From Candidatus Symbiobacter mobilis CR (GTDB lineage Bacteria; Pseudomonadota; Gammaproteobacteria; Burkholderiales; Burkholderiaceae_C): 64,000 nt of DNA. How positions within the stretch are numbered: position 1 is the stretch's first letter; each line of letters starts with the position of its first letter. Location: the NCBI RefSeq assembly GCF_000477435.1, contig NC_022576.1, positions 2,852,001 to 2,916,000 of the forward strand. Direction: 5' to 3'. Both the position numbers and the translations under genes were made by a program. The notes under the pieces are model-generated. The model saw nothing but the letters and a program-made list of their open reading frames with translations, searched no databases and had not been told where the DNA came from. Of this stretch, positions 18,414-26,853 are shown in pieces.

Positions 18414-19994
18414 TCATTGGCCCTTGCCATGCACCGACCTGCGCAGCAGGGGCCGCAGATCCATCCCCAGCAGATGGAGCGCCCCAAAGTACAGCACGCC
18501 GCTGGCAAGCATGGCGGCGGCGAGCAGGGCCAGCCGCATTCCCATCGCACTGCGCAGCGCCAGCCAGTCGACATGCGCCGCAACCCCGTACAGGAACGCC
18601 GCCAACAGCCCGCAGGCGACGAGGATGCGTAGCCCAAACGCAGCCCACCCCGCAGCGGGGCGGTACGCGCCGCGCCGAACCAGTCCACCCAACAAAAAGG
18701 CCGCGTTGACGAGCGCCCCCAGTCCGATCGAGAGCGTCAGCGCAGCGTGGGCCAGCCAGCCAACGAACAGGGCGTTGCAAAGCTGGGTGAACACGAGCAC
18801 CATGATGGCGATACGCACCGGGGTGCGCGTATCCAGCCCAGCGTAGTAGGCGGGGGCGAGCACTTTGATGGCAATCAGCCCGACCAGCCCCACCCCCCAT
18901 CCGACGAGCGCGCGGGTGATCTGCTCGATATCGGTATTCGTCATCGCGCCGTAGTGGTACAGCACTGCGGCCAGCGGCAACGGAAAAACGACGAGCGCGA
19001 CGGCGCAGGGCAGGGCCAGCAGCAACACCCAGCGCAATCCCCAATCGAGCATGGCGGAATACTCGTCGCGATCGCCCCGTGCGTGCGCTGCGGAAAGCTG
19101 GGGCAACAGCACGACACCCAGCGCCACCCCCAGCAGGGCTGTCGGGAATTCCATCAACCGGTCTGCGTAGCTGATCCAGCTCACGCTGCCCGGACGCAGG
19201 TACGAGGCGATTTGTGTGTTAATCAACATCGACAGGTGCGCCACCCCCACCCCCAGCAGCGAAGGGCCCATGAGCCGCAAAATCTCCTGGGTCGAGGTAT
19301 CTGCCCATGCGCCGCGCAGCGCAGTCCATCGCCAAGCGATGCGCGGCAACAACCCTAGCCGTGCCAGCGCCATCGCTTGCATGACGAGTTGTACTACTCC
19401 CCCTAGCAGCACCCCGGCGGCCAGCGCGTGGATCGGCTCGATGCGGTGCAAGGCCAGCCACGGCGCCAGCCAGAGGGTGGCGGCGATCATGCTTAGGTTC
19501 AGTAGCACGGGGGTCGCCGCAGGTACGGCAAAGCGTTTGCGGGTGTTGAGGATTCCTGCGCACAACGCGACGAGCGACAAAAAGGCGATGTAGGGAAACA
19601 TCCATCGCGTCAGCGTCACCGCCATATCGAAACCCTGCGGGCGCATTCCGCTGGCCATGAGCCATACCAGTGCAGGAGCGGCCAATACGCCAACCACACT
19701 TAGCCCCAGCAAGGCCCAGGCCAGCACGGTAGCGACACGGTCGGTCAGGGCCTGCGTTGCGTCGTCCCCGGCCTGCTCCCAGGAACGGGCCAGCACCGGA
19801 ACGAAAGCTTGGCTGAAAGCGCCTTCGCCAAACAGGCGCCGAAACAGATTGGGAATGCGGAAAGCGACGTTGAAAGCATCGGTCATTGCCGACGCGCCGA
19901 AAGTCGAGGCAATCAACAATTCCCGCGCCAAGCCGGTGATGCGGGACAACAGCGTCCACAAGGACACCAGCGAGGCGGAACGGAACAGATTCAC
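18414..19994 (-). CDS. murJ: Lipid II flippase MurJ
   Basis: A 526-residue MurJ/MviN of the MOP superfamily that flips lipid II across the inner membrane for peptidoglycan synthesis. The start MNLFRSASLVSLWTLLSRIT, GLARELLIASTFGAS and the GEGAFSQAFVPV loop are diagnostic, and about 14 hydrophobic segments follow. The length is normal. It is convergent with ppk and lies downstream of the terminator at 20003-20032, so it probably has its own promoter in the short gap of about 70 bases before its start. Confidence 0.95.
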   Translation of the reverse strand: MNLFRSASLVSLWTLLSRITGLARELLIASTFGASAMTDAFNVAFRIPNLFRRLFGEGAFSQAFVPVLARSWEQAGDDATQALTDRVATVLAWALLGLSVVGVLAAPALVWLMASGMRPQGFDMAVTLTRWMFPYIAFLSLVALCAGILNTRKRFAVPAATPVLLNLSMIAATLWLAPWLALHRIEPIHALAAGVLLGGVVQLVMQAMALARLGLLPRIAWRWTALRGAWADTSTQEILRLMGPSLLGVGVAHLSMLINTQIASYLRPGSVSWISYADRLMEFPTALLGVALGVVLLPQLSAAHARGDRDEYSAMLDWGLRWVLLLALPCAVALVVFPLPLAAVLYHYGAMTNTDIEQITRALVGWGVGLVGLIAIKVLAPAYYAGLDTRTPVRIAIMVLVFTQLCNALFVGWLAHAALTLSIGLGALVNAAFLLGGLVRRGAYRPAAGWAAFGLRILVACGLLAAFLYGVAAHVDWLALRSAMGMRLALLAAAMLASGVLYFGALHLLGMDLRPLLRRSVHGKGQ

Positions 19995-20002
19995 CCTGGA
20001 TC

Positions 20003-20032
20003 AGAAAAAAATATGCCACCGCAGCCGGTGGC
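20003..20032 (-). terminator. Rho-independent terminator of the 20067-20498 gene
   Basis: On the minus strand the stem GCCACCG/CGGTGGC (7 bp, 4-base loop) is followed by a run of seven T after a short AT step. It stands 35 bases past the stop of the small gene at 20067 and just ahead of murJ. Confidence 0.8.
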
Positions 20033-20066
20033 AGGCGCCGCGCACGTCGACGGCGAGGGATGCGAA

Positions 20067-20498
20067 TCAGGCGGTGGTGTCGAGCAGTCGCCCAGTCATC
20101 GCATTGCCTGGGGCGGAAAGACTGGTGCGCCGGAGGGTATTGGCCCCTTCCAGAAGCTTTCCCGTTTCACTGGGAGACAGTGTGGAAGCCTTGGGGGTAC
20201 TGGAGGAAAAAGCGGCAGAGGGGGCTGAAGCAGTCATCATGGAATCTGCTTCCCCCTCTGCACTGCGAGGCGCCGACCCCTGAGGGGTATAGGTGGGGTC
20301 GCTCTGTTGGCGGGTCAGATACCCGACCGTTTCTTTGCGTTCCTGCAGCCGGTTTTCTGCGGAGGTGGCCCGTTCGCGCAGATCATCGACTTCCGTCTGC
20401 GCTTGCGCAGCTTCGCGGCGCGCAGCTTCCAACCGCTGACGCAGCATGCTGACTTGCAGCGAAGTCGATGCACCTTGGGTGGAGGTGAGGGCAGCCAT
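20067..20498 (-). CDS. Small hypothetical coiled-coil protein
   Basis: A 143-residue protein of unknown function with the start taken at 20498 (MAALTSTQGASTSLQV); an ATG six codons upstream is possible. Residues about 15-55 form a coiled coil rich in Arg, Gln and Glu (LRQRLEAARREAAQAQTEVD, then LRERATSAENRLQER). The second half is low-complexity Ser/Ala/Thr. No signal peptide or membrane segment is seen. A proper terminator follows, which supports it as a real gene. Confidence 0.6.
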   Translation of the reverse strand: MAALTSTQGASTSLQVSMLRQRLEAARREAAQAQTEVDDLRERATSAENRLQERKETVGYLTRQQSDPTYTPQGSAPRSAEGEADSMMTASAPSAAFSSSTPKASTLSPSETGKLLEGANTLRRTSLSAPGNAMTGRLLDTTA

Positions 20499-20652
20499 GA
20501 CAACAAGGCGCCGCAATAGCCCGGTGGCAGAACCATCGGCCTACACGGCTTGCATAAGCCATGCAATAGGCACAAGCCACAAGCACGAACCACAAGAACG
20601 AATTGGCGAAAAACCCCCAGTTGCTCCCATGCCGTGCAGTGAGGCTGTGCCG

Positions 20653-20859
20653 TCAAGCTGTGAAGTTCACGATCCGGCCCGTCGTTTGCCCTTGGGCGTT
20701 GACGACTGGAGCCTGGCTGCGGGCCGCCTGGGTATCGCTGTTCTGGCGATCTTGTTGCGTACGCATGTCTTGCCGGGATTCATTGGCCTGCAAGGCTTGC
20801 GTGGGTTGTATGCGCGCTGCAGCGTTGACGCTGGGAGTGGTGGAAGAAGAAACGTTCAT
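20653..20859 (-). CDS. Small hypothetical protein, Gln/Ala/Ser-rich
   Basis: A 68-residue polar, probably disordered protein (MNVSSSTTPSVNAAARIQPT, then QDMRTQQDRQNSD and a GRIVNFTA end). An AGGAG sits just ahead of the ATG at 20859, and the upstream region has a promoter-like sequence inside an inverted repeat and a triple 10-base repeat, all of which argue for expression. No domain is recognised. Its Ala/Ser/Gln bias resembles the 143-residue neighbour downstream, with which it may share a role. Confidence 0.6.
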   Translation of the reverse strand: MNVSSSTTPSVNAAARIQPTQALQANESRQDMRTQQDRQNSDTQAARSQAPVVNAQGQTTGRIVNFTA

Positions 20860-20870
20860 GGTGGTCTCCT

Positions 20871-20900
20871 TGGAATAACTGGGAATAACTGGGAATAACT
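20871..20900. repeat. Three tandem 10-bp repeats in the leader of the 68-residue protein gene
   Basis: Three copies of (T/G)GGAATAACT follow each other without gap and end next to the ribosome-binding site. On the transcript they read AGUUAUUCCC three times. They could bind a regulator or change copy number by slippage. Confidence 0.8.
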
Positions 20901-20904
20901 TGCG

Positions 20905-20933
20905 GTAATACTGTGTTATTTTGGATAACGCAA
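20905..20933 (-). promoter_or_regulatory. Probable sigma-70 promoter within an inverted repeat
   Basis: Minus-strand TTGCGT (20928-20933) and TATTAC (20905-20910) stand 17 bases apart. They are framed by the perfect 7-base inverted repeat ACTTGCG (20898-20904) and CGCAAGT (20929-20935), which overlaps the -35 box and lies just past the -10 box, a typical operator position. Confidence 0.55.
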
Positions 20934-21012
20934 GTGTACGAGTGGGATATGTCGAATGCAATTCCCTGTTGATTCCCTGGTTACCTGTTTGCGGAGCGCC
21001 TCGGGCATTTCG

Positions 21013-21948
21013 CTACAGCCTTGCCACCCCCGGTAGCGCACAGGCATGGATGGCGTTGCGCAGTGCGGCGATGGCTGCATGGCGGGGAAAACTGTGCCGC
21101 CAACACAGCACGACCCTGCGTGTGGGCGGGGCTTCGCCAAAGGGCAGATAGCGAACGTGGGGGTTGTCGTTCCAGCCGGGTTCCAGGGCGCCGGGGGGCA
21201 CGCCCAACCGGGGAACCAGGGTCACGCCAATGCCAGCGGCCACCATGTGTTGCAAAGTGTCGAGCGAAGAGCCTTCAAAGCGCCCGCGCAGCCCAGGGTG
21301 GTAGGACGGGGCGGTTTCCGGGCAGGCTTGCAGTACATGGTCGCGGAAGCAATGTCCGCGCCCCAGCAACAGCATGTTTTCGCGCTGGAGTTGCTCGCTG
21401 GTGACGTGTGGTTGCCTGGCCAGCGGATGGCCCGCAGGGACGACGGCGACAAAAGGTTCGTCGTACAGCGCAGCCACGGCCAACCCCGCATCGGCAAAGG
21501 GTTCGGCAAGGATGGCGCAGTCGATGCTGCCTTCGCGCAGCAGGTCGAGCAAGTCGGCAGTGAAGCGCTCTTGCAGCACCAGCGGCATCGTTGGAGTCCG
21601 CCGCAAGGCCTGCCGTACCAAATCGGGGAGCAGGTAGGGGCCGATGGTGTAGATGACCCCCAAGGTTAGCGGGCCGTCGAGGGGATCAAGCCCCTGGCGG
21701 GCGATGTCGCGTAGCCGGGCCACCTGGTCGAGTATCACGCGGGCTTGCTGGACGATTTCCAACCCGATCGGGGTGACGGTGGCTTCCGTCGATCCGCGCT
21801 CGAACAGGGGAATGCCCAGTTCTTCTTCGAGCTTGCGCACTGCGGTGGAGAGGGCAGGCTGGCTGACGTGGCACCCCTTGGCCGCTTTGCCAAAGTGGCG
21901 GGTGCCAGCGACGGCAACGAGATAGCGCAGCGCGGTGAGGGTCACCAT
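21013..21948 (-). CDS. oxyR: LysR-type peroxide-responsive regulator OxyR
   Basis: A 311-residue LysR-family regulator. The winged helix-turn-helix covers about 1-60 (LRYLVAVAGTRHFGKAAKGC, SQPALSTAVRKLEEELG), and the effector domain carries the OxyR redox motif GRGHCFRDHVLQAC, placing the reactive Cys at 200 and its partner at 209. Oxidation to a disulphide activates catalase and peroxiredoxin genes. None of these targets lies in the window. It is 47 bases downstream of the EAL-protein gene on the same strand, so it may be co-transcribed with c-di-GMP genes, which is unusual. Confidence 0.92.
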   Translation of the reverse strand: MVTLTALRYLVAVAGTRHFGKAAKGCHVSQPALSTAVRKLEEELGIPLFERGSTEATVTPIGLEIVQQARVILDQVARLRDIARQGLDPLDGPLTLGVIYTIGPYLLPDLVRQALRRTPTMPLVLQERFTADLLDLLREGSIDCAILAEPFADAGLAVAALYDEPFVAVVPAGHPLARQPHVTSEQLQRENMLLLGRGHCFRDHVLQACPETAPSYHPGLRGRFEGSSLDTLQHMVAAGIGVTLVPRLGVPPGALEPGWNDNPHVRYLPFGEAPPTRRVVLCWRHSFPRHAAIAALRNAIHACALPGVARL

Positions 21949-21995
21949 CTGCTTAGGGGTGGTTGGGTATGCGCTGAGGACTCAGCAAGCAGCAC

Positions 21996-24059
21996 CTAGG
22001 AATAGGCGTGTACCTGTAGCCGCTCGCCGTTGCGCACCATCTCTTCGAACCGTATCGCATCGACGGCGGGGCTAAAGAAAAAGCCTTGGAGCTGATCGCA
22101 TCCCAGGTTGCGCAGGAACACCATCTGTTCCGCCGTTTCGATGCCTTCCGCGACGATTTCCTGCCGAAGCTGTAACGCCATCGTGACGATGGCGCGGGCA
22201 ATGGCGCAGTCGTTGATGTCGTTTGGCACCCCCACGACAAAGGATCGGTCGATCTTGAGCGTGGTGATCGGAAAGCGCTTGAGGTTGGACAAGCTCGAAT
22301 ACCCCGTTCCGAAATCATCCATCGCCAGCGCCAGCCCCATGGCCACCAGTTCGTTCATGATGGGGATGACGGTATCGGGGTCGCGCATCAGCAGGCTTTC
22401 GGTGATTTCGAGCTTGAGGCGATCGGTCGGCACCCCGTGATGGTCGAGCACGCTCTGAATTTTTGCCGGAAGCTGTCTGTCGAATTGGCGGGCCGAGAGG
22501 TTGATGGCGACGGGAGGCATGTGCGCGCCACGATCCATCCAGTCTCGAATTTGGCGGCAGGCTTCATCCAGCACCCAGTTGCCCAAGTCGAGGATCAGCC
22601 CCGTTTGTTCCGCAACGGGGATAAATTTGGCGGGAGAGATCATCCCGTGTTGCGGGTGGCGCCAACGCAGCAAGGCTTCCGCGCCGACGATGCGCCCGCT
22701 GCGCAGGCTGACTTTGGGCTGGTAGTACAGCATCAACCCGCCGGAGCTGAGCGCCTGGCGCAGCTCGGCTTCGAGTTGCCATTGCTCCTTGGCGCGTTGG
22801 TTCATCTCCGGGCTGTAGAACAGATACGAAGAGATCGCTTCGGCTTGCAGGCGCTTGACGGCGACATCGGCGCAATGCAGCAGCGAAGCGGTGTCTTGCC
22901 CATCGTCGGGATAGACGGCGATGCCAATGCGGGCGCTGATATGGATGGGGTTGCCGTCGATCACGAAGGGAGGGTCGAGGACGTTGAGCAGTTTTTGCGA
23001 AACGATGCCGCTGTGCTCGCGCTTCTGGATGCTCAATAGCGCGACGATGAATTCGGTGTCCCCCACGCGGGCGAGCACGTCTTCGTCCCGCAGCGCGGTG
23101 CGCCAGCGTTGGCCGACTTGGCGCAGCAGCTCGTCGGCCACGTCATTGCCCAGCGTTTCCTTGATCGAGGAAAAACGGCTGAGTTCGAGCGCCAGCACGA
23201 CGCAGCAAGCGTTGTTGCGCCGGGCAGTGGCCAACGCTTGGCCCAGCAGTTGTGCCAGCAGCGTGCGGTTGGGCAACCCGGTCAGGCTGTCGTAGTTCAC
23301 AAGCTGTTGCATGCGTTGCTCGCTGGCGCGCAGCACGGAGATGTCTGAAAAGATCGAAAAAGCGTGCGTGATGGTGCCGGATTCCCCGCGCACCACGCTG
23401 ATCGATACCGACTGCGGAAACAGTTCCCCGTTCTTGCGCTTGCCAATGATTTCCCCCTGCCAGGGGCCTGAACCCAGCAGGGCTTTGCGCACCTGCTCGC
23501 GAAAGTTGGCGTCATGCACGCCGGAGCGCAGGATGTCCGTGGATTGGCCGACGGCTTCTTGCTGGGTGTAGCCGGTGATCCGGCTGAACGCAGCGTTGAC
23601 CGAGACGATGCGCTCGTTGCCGTCGGTGATCAGGATGCCTTGGTCGCTGTTGGCGATGATGCTGGCGTGCAGCTTGAGCAAGTCCGATTCTGCAGTCTGT
23701 AGCAGCGGCAGTACCGTTACGGTGGCAACGAATTGCACCCCGTCGCGGTCGCCATGGCGCAGGATCGCGAGGGTGAGTTCCGCCGGGAAGGTTGCACCGG
23801 ATTTGTTGCGGTGCAACACGCGGAACACAGCGTGACCGTCAATCTGGAAAAACTCTTCCATGCCGACGAACTGCCCGTCCTCCGTGCCCGTGGCATAGAG
23901 AAAGAGCACGTGCTGGCCAATGGCCTCGTTGGCGGTATACCCGTAGAGTTGTTCTGCGGAACGATTCCAGCTACCGAGGTAGCCTAGCTCATCCATCGTG
24001 AAGACAGGCGCAGGGAGCAGTTCGAGAATGCGCACGGTGTCGATGGCCGAGCTACCCAT
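21996..24059 (-). CDS. PAS-PAS-GGDEF-EAL protein, probable c-di-GMP phosphodiesterase
   Basis: A 687-residue cytoplasmic protein: PAS at about 10-125, PAS at about 130-250, GGDEF at about 260-415 and EAL at about 430-680. The cyclase signature is degenerate (ARVGDTEF in place of ARLGGDEF) although an RxxD (RDED) I-site remains, so the domain is probably regulatory. The EAL domain is complete: AEALLRW, INLSARQF, LEITES, DDFGTGYSSL, KIDRSFV and AEGIET. The start at 24059 was preferred because it follows the HDOD stop by five bases with AGGAG upstream; an in-frame ATG at 24119 would overlap it. Expected role: breakdown of c-di-GMP in response to a PAS signal. Confidence 0.88.
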   Translation of the reverse strand: MGSSAIDTVRILELLPAPVFTMDELGYLGSWNRSAEQLYGYTANEAIGQHVLFLYATGTEDGQFVGMEEFFQIDGHAVFRVLHRNKSGATFPAELTLAILRHGDRDGVQFVATVTVLPLLQTAESDLLKLHASIIANSDQGILITDGNERIVSVNAAFSRITGYTQQEAVGQSTDILRSGVHDANFREQVRKALLGSGPWQGEIIGKRKNGELFPQSVSISVVRGESGTITHAFSIFSDISVLRASEQRMQQLVNYDSLTGLPNRTLLAQLLGQALATARRNNACCVVLALELSRFSSIKETLGNDVADELLRQVGQRWRTALRDEDVLARVGDTEFIVALLSIQKREHSGIVSQKLLNVLDPPFVIDGNPIHISARIGIAVYPDDGQDTASLLHCADVAVKRLQAEAISSYLFYSPEMNQRAKEQWQLEAELRQALSSGGLMLYYQPKVSLRSGRIVGAEALLRWRHPQHGMISPAKFIPVAEQTGLILDLGNWVLDEACRQIRDWMDRGAHMPPVAINLSARQFDRQLPAKIQSVLDHHGVPTDRLKLEITESLLMRDPDTVIPIMNELVAMGLALAMDDFGTGYSSLSNLKRFPITTLKIDRSFVVGVPNDINDCAIARAIVTMALQLRQEIVAEGIETAEQMVFLRNLGCDQLQGFFFSPAVDAIRFEEMVRNGERLQVHAYS

Positions 24060-24064
24060 GGGCC

Positions 24065-25057
24065 TTACTCCTGCATTCCATGGAGGAGTTCGAGCATCCA
24101 CTGGCTGGATTCCAGACAAAGCTGATGGAAGTCGCTGCCGGAGATCGACAAGCGATCCAACCCTTCGAGCACTCCCGCAGCGTCCTGCCGTTCGTAGGAC
24201 TGCACGAGCGCGAGCAATTGGCCCAGCTCCCCCTCCTGTCGCAGCACTGCCGCGACGAGCGTTTCATGCAGCGGAAGGGTAGCCAGCACGTCCGGGAGCG
24301 GGGAACCGAACAGGAAGCCGAGCATCGAAAACATCCCGGTCATGAACGCCAAGTCTTGGTCGGATCGATCCATGCCAGCTTCGCGTGCGAGCAGTTCCAT
24401 CAACCGGGAACGCCATGTCACCCGCGTGGGGAGCATGGCCGAGCGATGATCCTCATGGCTGGCAGAAAAGAGCATCAGGTTGAGCCATCTGCGAAGCTGC
24501 TGTCTGCCCAGCATCAGAATCGCTTGCGAGAAGCTCGTGATCTGCCGACCTGCCCCCATCCCCACCGAATTAACGAGCCGCAGGAGGTGGTACGAGAGGG
24601 CGGGATCCTGGCGAAAGACGTCTTCGATGTCGCGGGTGTCTGCGTCGGCAACGACCAACTGCACCAGCCGTAGCGCCTGGCTGCGGGAGGCGCTGCGTGT
24701 GTTTCCAGGTTGCGGGGGAGGCGCCAAGTACCATTCCCCATCGAGCCACGTTGCCGTCGGCGGCAATTCCGGTTTGGCGGGACCATCCGTTCGATAGACC
24801 GAGGATGCATCGAGTGTTTTGCATCCAGCCTGCGCAAGGAACTGCTGGGTGGATTCGGAAAGCTGGGCAGCCTGGGATGCCAATATGGCCCACTGCACAC
24901 GCTGTGCAACGCCGGCAAAAGCCGGGTGATGCACCCATTCGAGCAGGGAGGTCTCGATAGCGTCGCCAGGTTCTGGCACTTCCAGCAACATTGCTGTAGG
25001 GCGTAGCGAGCGGTCGGCAAGCAGGCGCACGAACACCAAAACATGGGGAGGACTCAT
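24065..25057 (-). CDS. HDOD-domain signalling protein
   Basis: A 330-residue protein whose C-terminal two thirds (about 125-320) fit the HDOD domain: RLVQLVVADADTRDIEDVF, DPALSYHLLRLVNSVG and FSQAILMLGRQQLRRWL are the usual landmarks, and the metal ligands of true HD phosphohydrolases are missing, as normal for HDOD. The first 100 residues resemble a shrunken EAL-like region as in YuxH-type EAL-HDOD proteins, without catalytic residues. It overlaps no gene but is five bases ahead of the EAL protein start, so the two are likely coupled. A role in c-di-GMP or motility signalling is inferred. Confidence 0.8.
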   Translation of the reverse strand: MSPPHVLVFVRLLADRSLRPTAMLLEVPEPGDAIETSLLEWVHHPAFAGVAQRVQWAILASQAAQLSESTQQFLAQAGCKTLDASSVYRTDGPAKPELPPTATWLDGEWYLAPPPQPGNTRSASRSQALRLVQLVVADADTRDIEDVFRQDPALSYHLLRLVNSVGMGAGRQITSFSQAILMLGRQQLRRWLNLMLFSASHEDHRSAMLPTRVTWRSRLMELLAREAGMDRSDQDLAFMTGMFSMLGFLFGSPLPDVLATLPLHETLVAAVLRQEGELGQLLALVQSYERQDAAGVLEGLDRLSISGSDFHQLCLESSQWMLELLHGMQE

Positions 25058-25189
25058 GAGCGCTCCTGCGCAGGGTGAAGGGATCTTCTGCGCGGATGTT
25101 ACTCGAACGATTTTGGGAAGAAAATGGTAGGCCTATTCATACAAGTAGGTAGGAAGCCCCGATTTTTTTACCTAGGTGGCAGGGTTTTG

Positions 25190-25212
25190 CATTCCCAAAC
25201 TTTGGGAGAATG
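25190..25212. promoter_or_regulatory. Inverted repeat in the divergent HDOD/diguanylate cyclase promoter region
   Basis: CATTCCCAAA and TTTGGGAGAATG form a dyad with a two-base insertion in one arm, about 55 bases ahead of the cyclase start. A smaller palindrome ACCTAGGT lies at 25170-25177. Either could be an operator shared by the two c-di-GMP genes. Confidence 0.35.
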
Positions 25213-25266
25213 GCGACAAGATCGCCCCATGGTTGCGCGTCGATCATCGAATTCCTTACCGCTGCG

Positions 25267-26847
25267 ATGACTGCCAAAAAACCGTTCGAAATTGCCCGTG
25301 ACACCCTCAAGCAACTCACGGTTCGCAAGTTGCCCCCCACGCCGACGAACTATCAGCGTGTCTACAGCGAGATTGCCGGGTTGCCGATCGAACCCCCGTT
25401 CCCACTGGATCGACTACGGGACATCGCCTTGTCGTTGCCGGCCAAGACACCGGGGCAGCAAAAGCAAAAGGCTTTGCTCGAATCTGCCATTGGCAATCTC
25501 AATTGGAATGGTGTCAAGAGTGCGCTGATGGCGTATGGGGGGTTCACGCCAGCGACTTCCGCACCGGGGAGTGCGCCGGGGGAGGCGGAGACCAAGCCCT
25601 TGGTCGAATCTAAGGTTGCCGTTACCGCAGCCAGTCCCAGCGCAGGTACTTATGCGCTGACGGGGGAGTTTTTTGCCCTGATCGCTCGCTTGATCGAGTA
25701 CACCCTGCCGGCCTTGACTAGCGACGACGAACGCTTTTTGTCGCAGACGCAGGCGTTGATTGCCGCGCTGCGTGAACCCAGCCCCGACCCGACTTCGGTC
25801 AAGCTGTCGTTGGCGAATTACACCAATCGTCTGTCTTTTGCTGCCGAAGATCAGGCAGAGATCAAATCCATGCTGTTGCGACTGCTGCACCTGATCATCG
25901 ACAACATTGGCCAGCTCAGCATCGACGACAGTTGGTTGCTGGGCCAAGTCGAAGCGCTCAAGACGGTGTGTGCCCCACCGCTGACGCTACGCAGGCTTGA
26001 TGACCTGGAGCGCCGCCTCAAGGACGTGATCTTCAAGCAAGCCCAGGCCAAGGAGCGCGCCACCCAGGTGCAGGAAGACATGCGCCGCATGCTCGGCGCC
26101 TTCGTCGAACGTCTGGGCGCTATGTCTACCTCTACGGGTGTTTTCCACTCGCAGATGGAAGAAAACGCCAAACTCATTGAGCAGGCCAAAAGCCTGACGG
26201 ATATTGCTCCGGTGCTCAAGCGGGTGGTCAGCGCCACGCGCGATATTGCGCACGAAACCCTGTCTGCGCGCGACGAGCTTCAGGGCATGCGCCGCAAGGT
26301 CGAGGCCACGGAAGCAGAACTGGCTAAGCTGCACCAAGAGCTGGATCGAATCAGCGCCCAGGCCCGCCACGATCCCCTGACTGGCGCGCTCAACCGCCAG
26401 GGACTGGATGAGGCGATCAACCGGGAAGTGGCCAACCTGCGCCGCAAGGAAGCTCCGTTGAGCGTTTCCCTGCTCGACATCGACAACTTCAAGAAACTGA
26501 ACGATTCGCTCGGCCATGCAGCCGGGGACGAGGCGCTGGCGCACTTGGCCAGCGTTGCGCGGGAAGTAATGCGCCCGCAAGACACCCTGGCGCGCTATGG
26601 TGGGGAGGAATTTGTGATCTTGTTGCCGGACACGAACCTGGAACAGGGCATCGAAGCGATGACCCGCCTGCAGCGGGAGCTGACCAAGCGCTTTTTCCTT
26701 GCAGGAACGGAGAAAGTACTCATCACCTTCAGCGCCGGTGTGGCACAGGTGGCCGCCGATGAGGAAGTGCCGGAAGCCATCCGCCGCGCCGACCAGGCGA
26801 TGTACCTGGCCAAGCGCGCTGGCAAAAACAGGGTGTGCGGGGCCTGA
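25267..26847 (+). CDS. GGDEF-domain diguanylate cyclase
   Basis: A 526-residue protein with a long N-terminal region typical of betaproteobacterial cyclases (PFEIARDTLKQLTVRKLPPT, YQRVYSEIAG), a coiled coil at about 270-385, and a GGDEF domain at about 390-520. The active site is GGEEF, with the DIDNFKKLNDSLGH metal/substrate segment and an RPQD I-site five residues before GGEEF, so it should make c-di-GMP with product inhibition. The ATG at 25267 begins MTAKKPFEIA; an upstream ATG at 25210 lacks homologous residues. It is divergent from the HDOD-EAL genes, placing synthesis and breakdown under one intergenic region. Confidence 0.92.
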   Translation: MTAKKPFEIARDTLKQLTVRKLPPTPTNYQRVYSEIAGLPIEPPFPLDRLRDIALSLPAKTPGQQKQKALLESAIGNLNWNGVKSALMAYGGFTPATSAPGSAPGEAETKPLVESKVAVTAASPSAGTYALTGEFFALIARLIEYTLPALTSDDERFLSQTQALIAALREPSPDPTSVKLSLANYTNRLSFAAEDQAEIKSMLLRLLHLIIDNIGQLSIDDSWLLGQVEALKTVCAPPLTLRRLDDLERRLKDVIFKQAQAKERATQVQEDMRRMLGAFVERLGAMSTSTGVFHSQMEENAKLIEQAKSLTDIAPVLKRVVSATRDIAHETLSARDELQGMRRKVEATEAELAKLHQELDRISAQARHDPLTGALNRQGLDEAINREVANLRRKEAPLSVSLLDIDNFKKLNDSLGHAAGDEALAHLASVAREVMRPQDTLARYGGEEFVILLPDTNLEQGIEAMTRLQRELTKRFFLAGTEKVLITFSAGVAQVAADEEVPEAIRRADQAMYLAKRAGKNRVCGA

Positions 26848-26853
26848 GGACGT

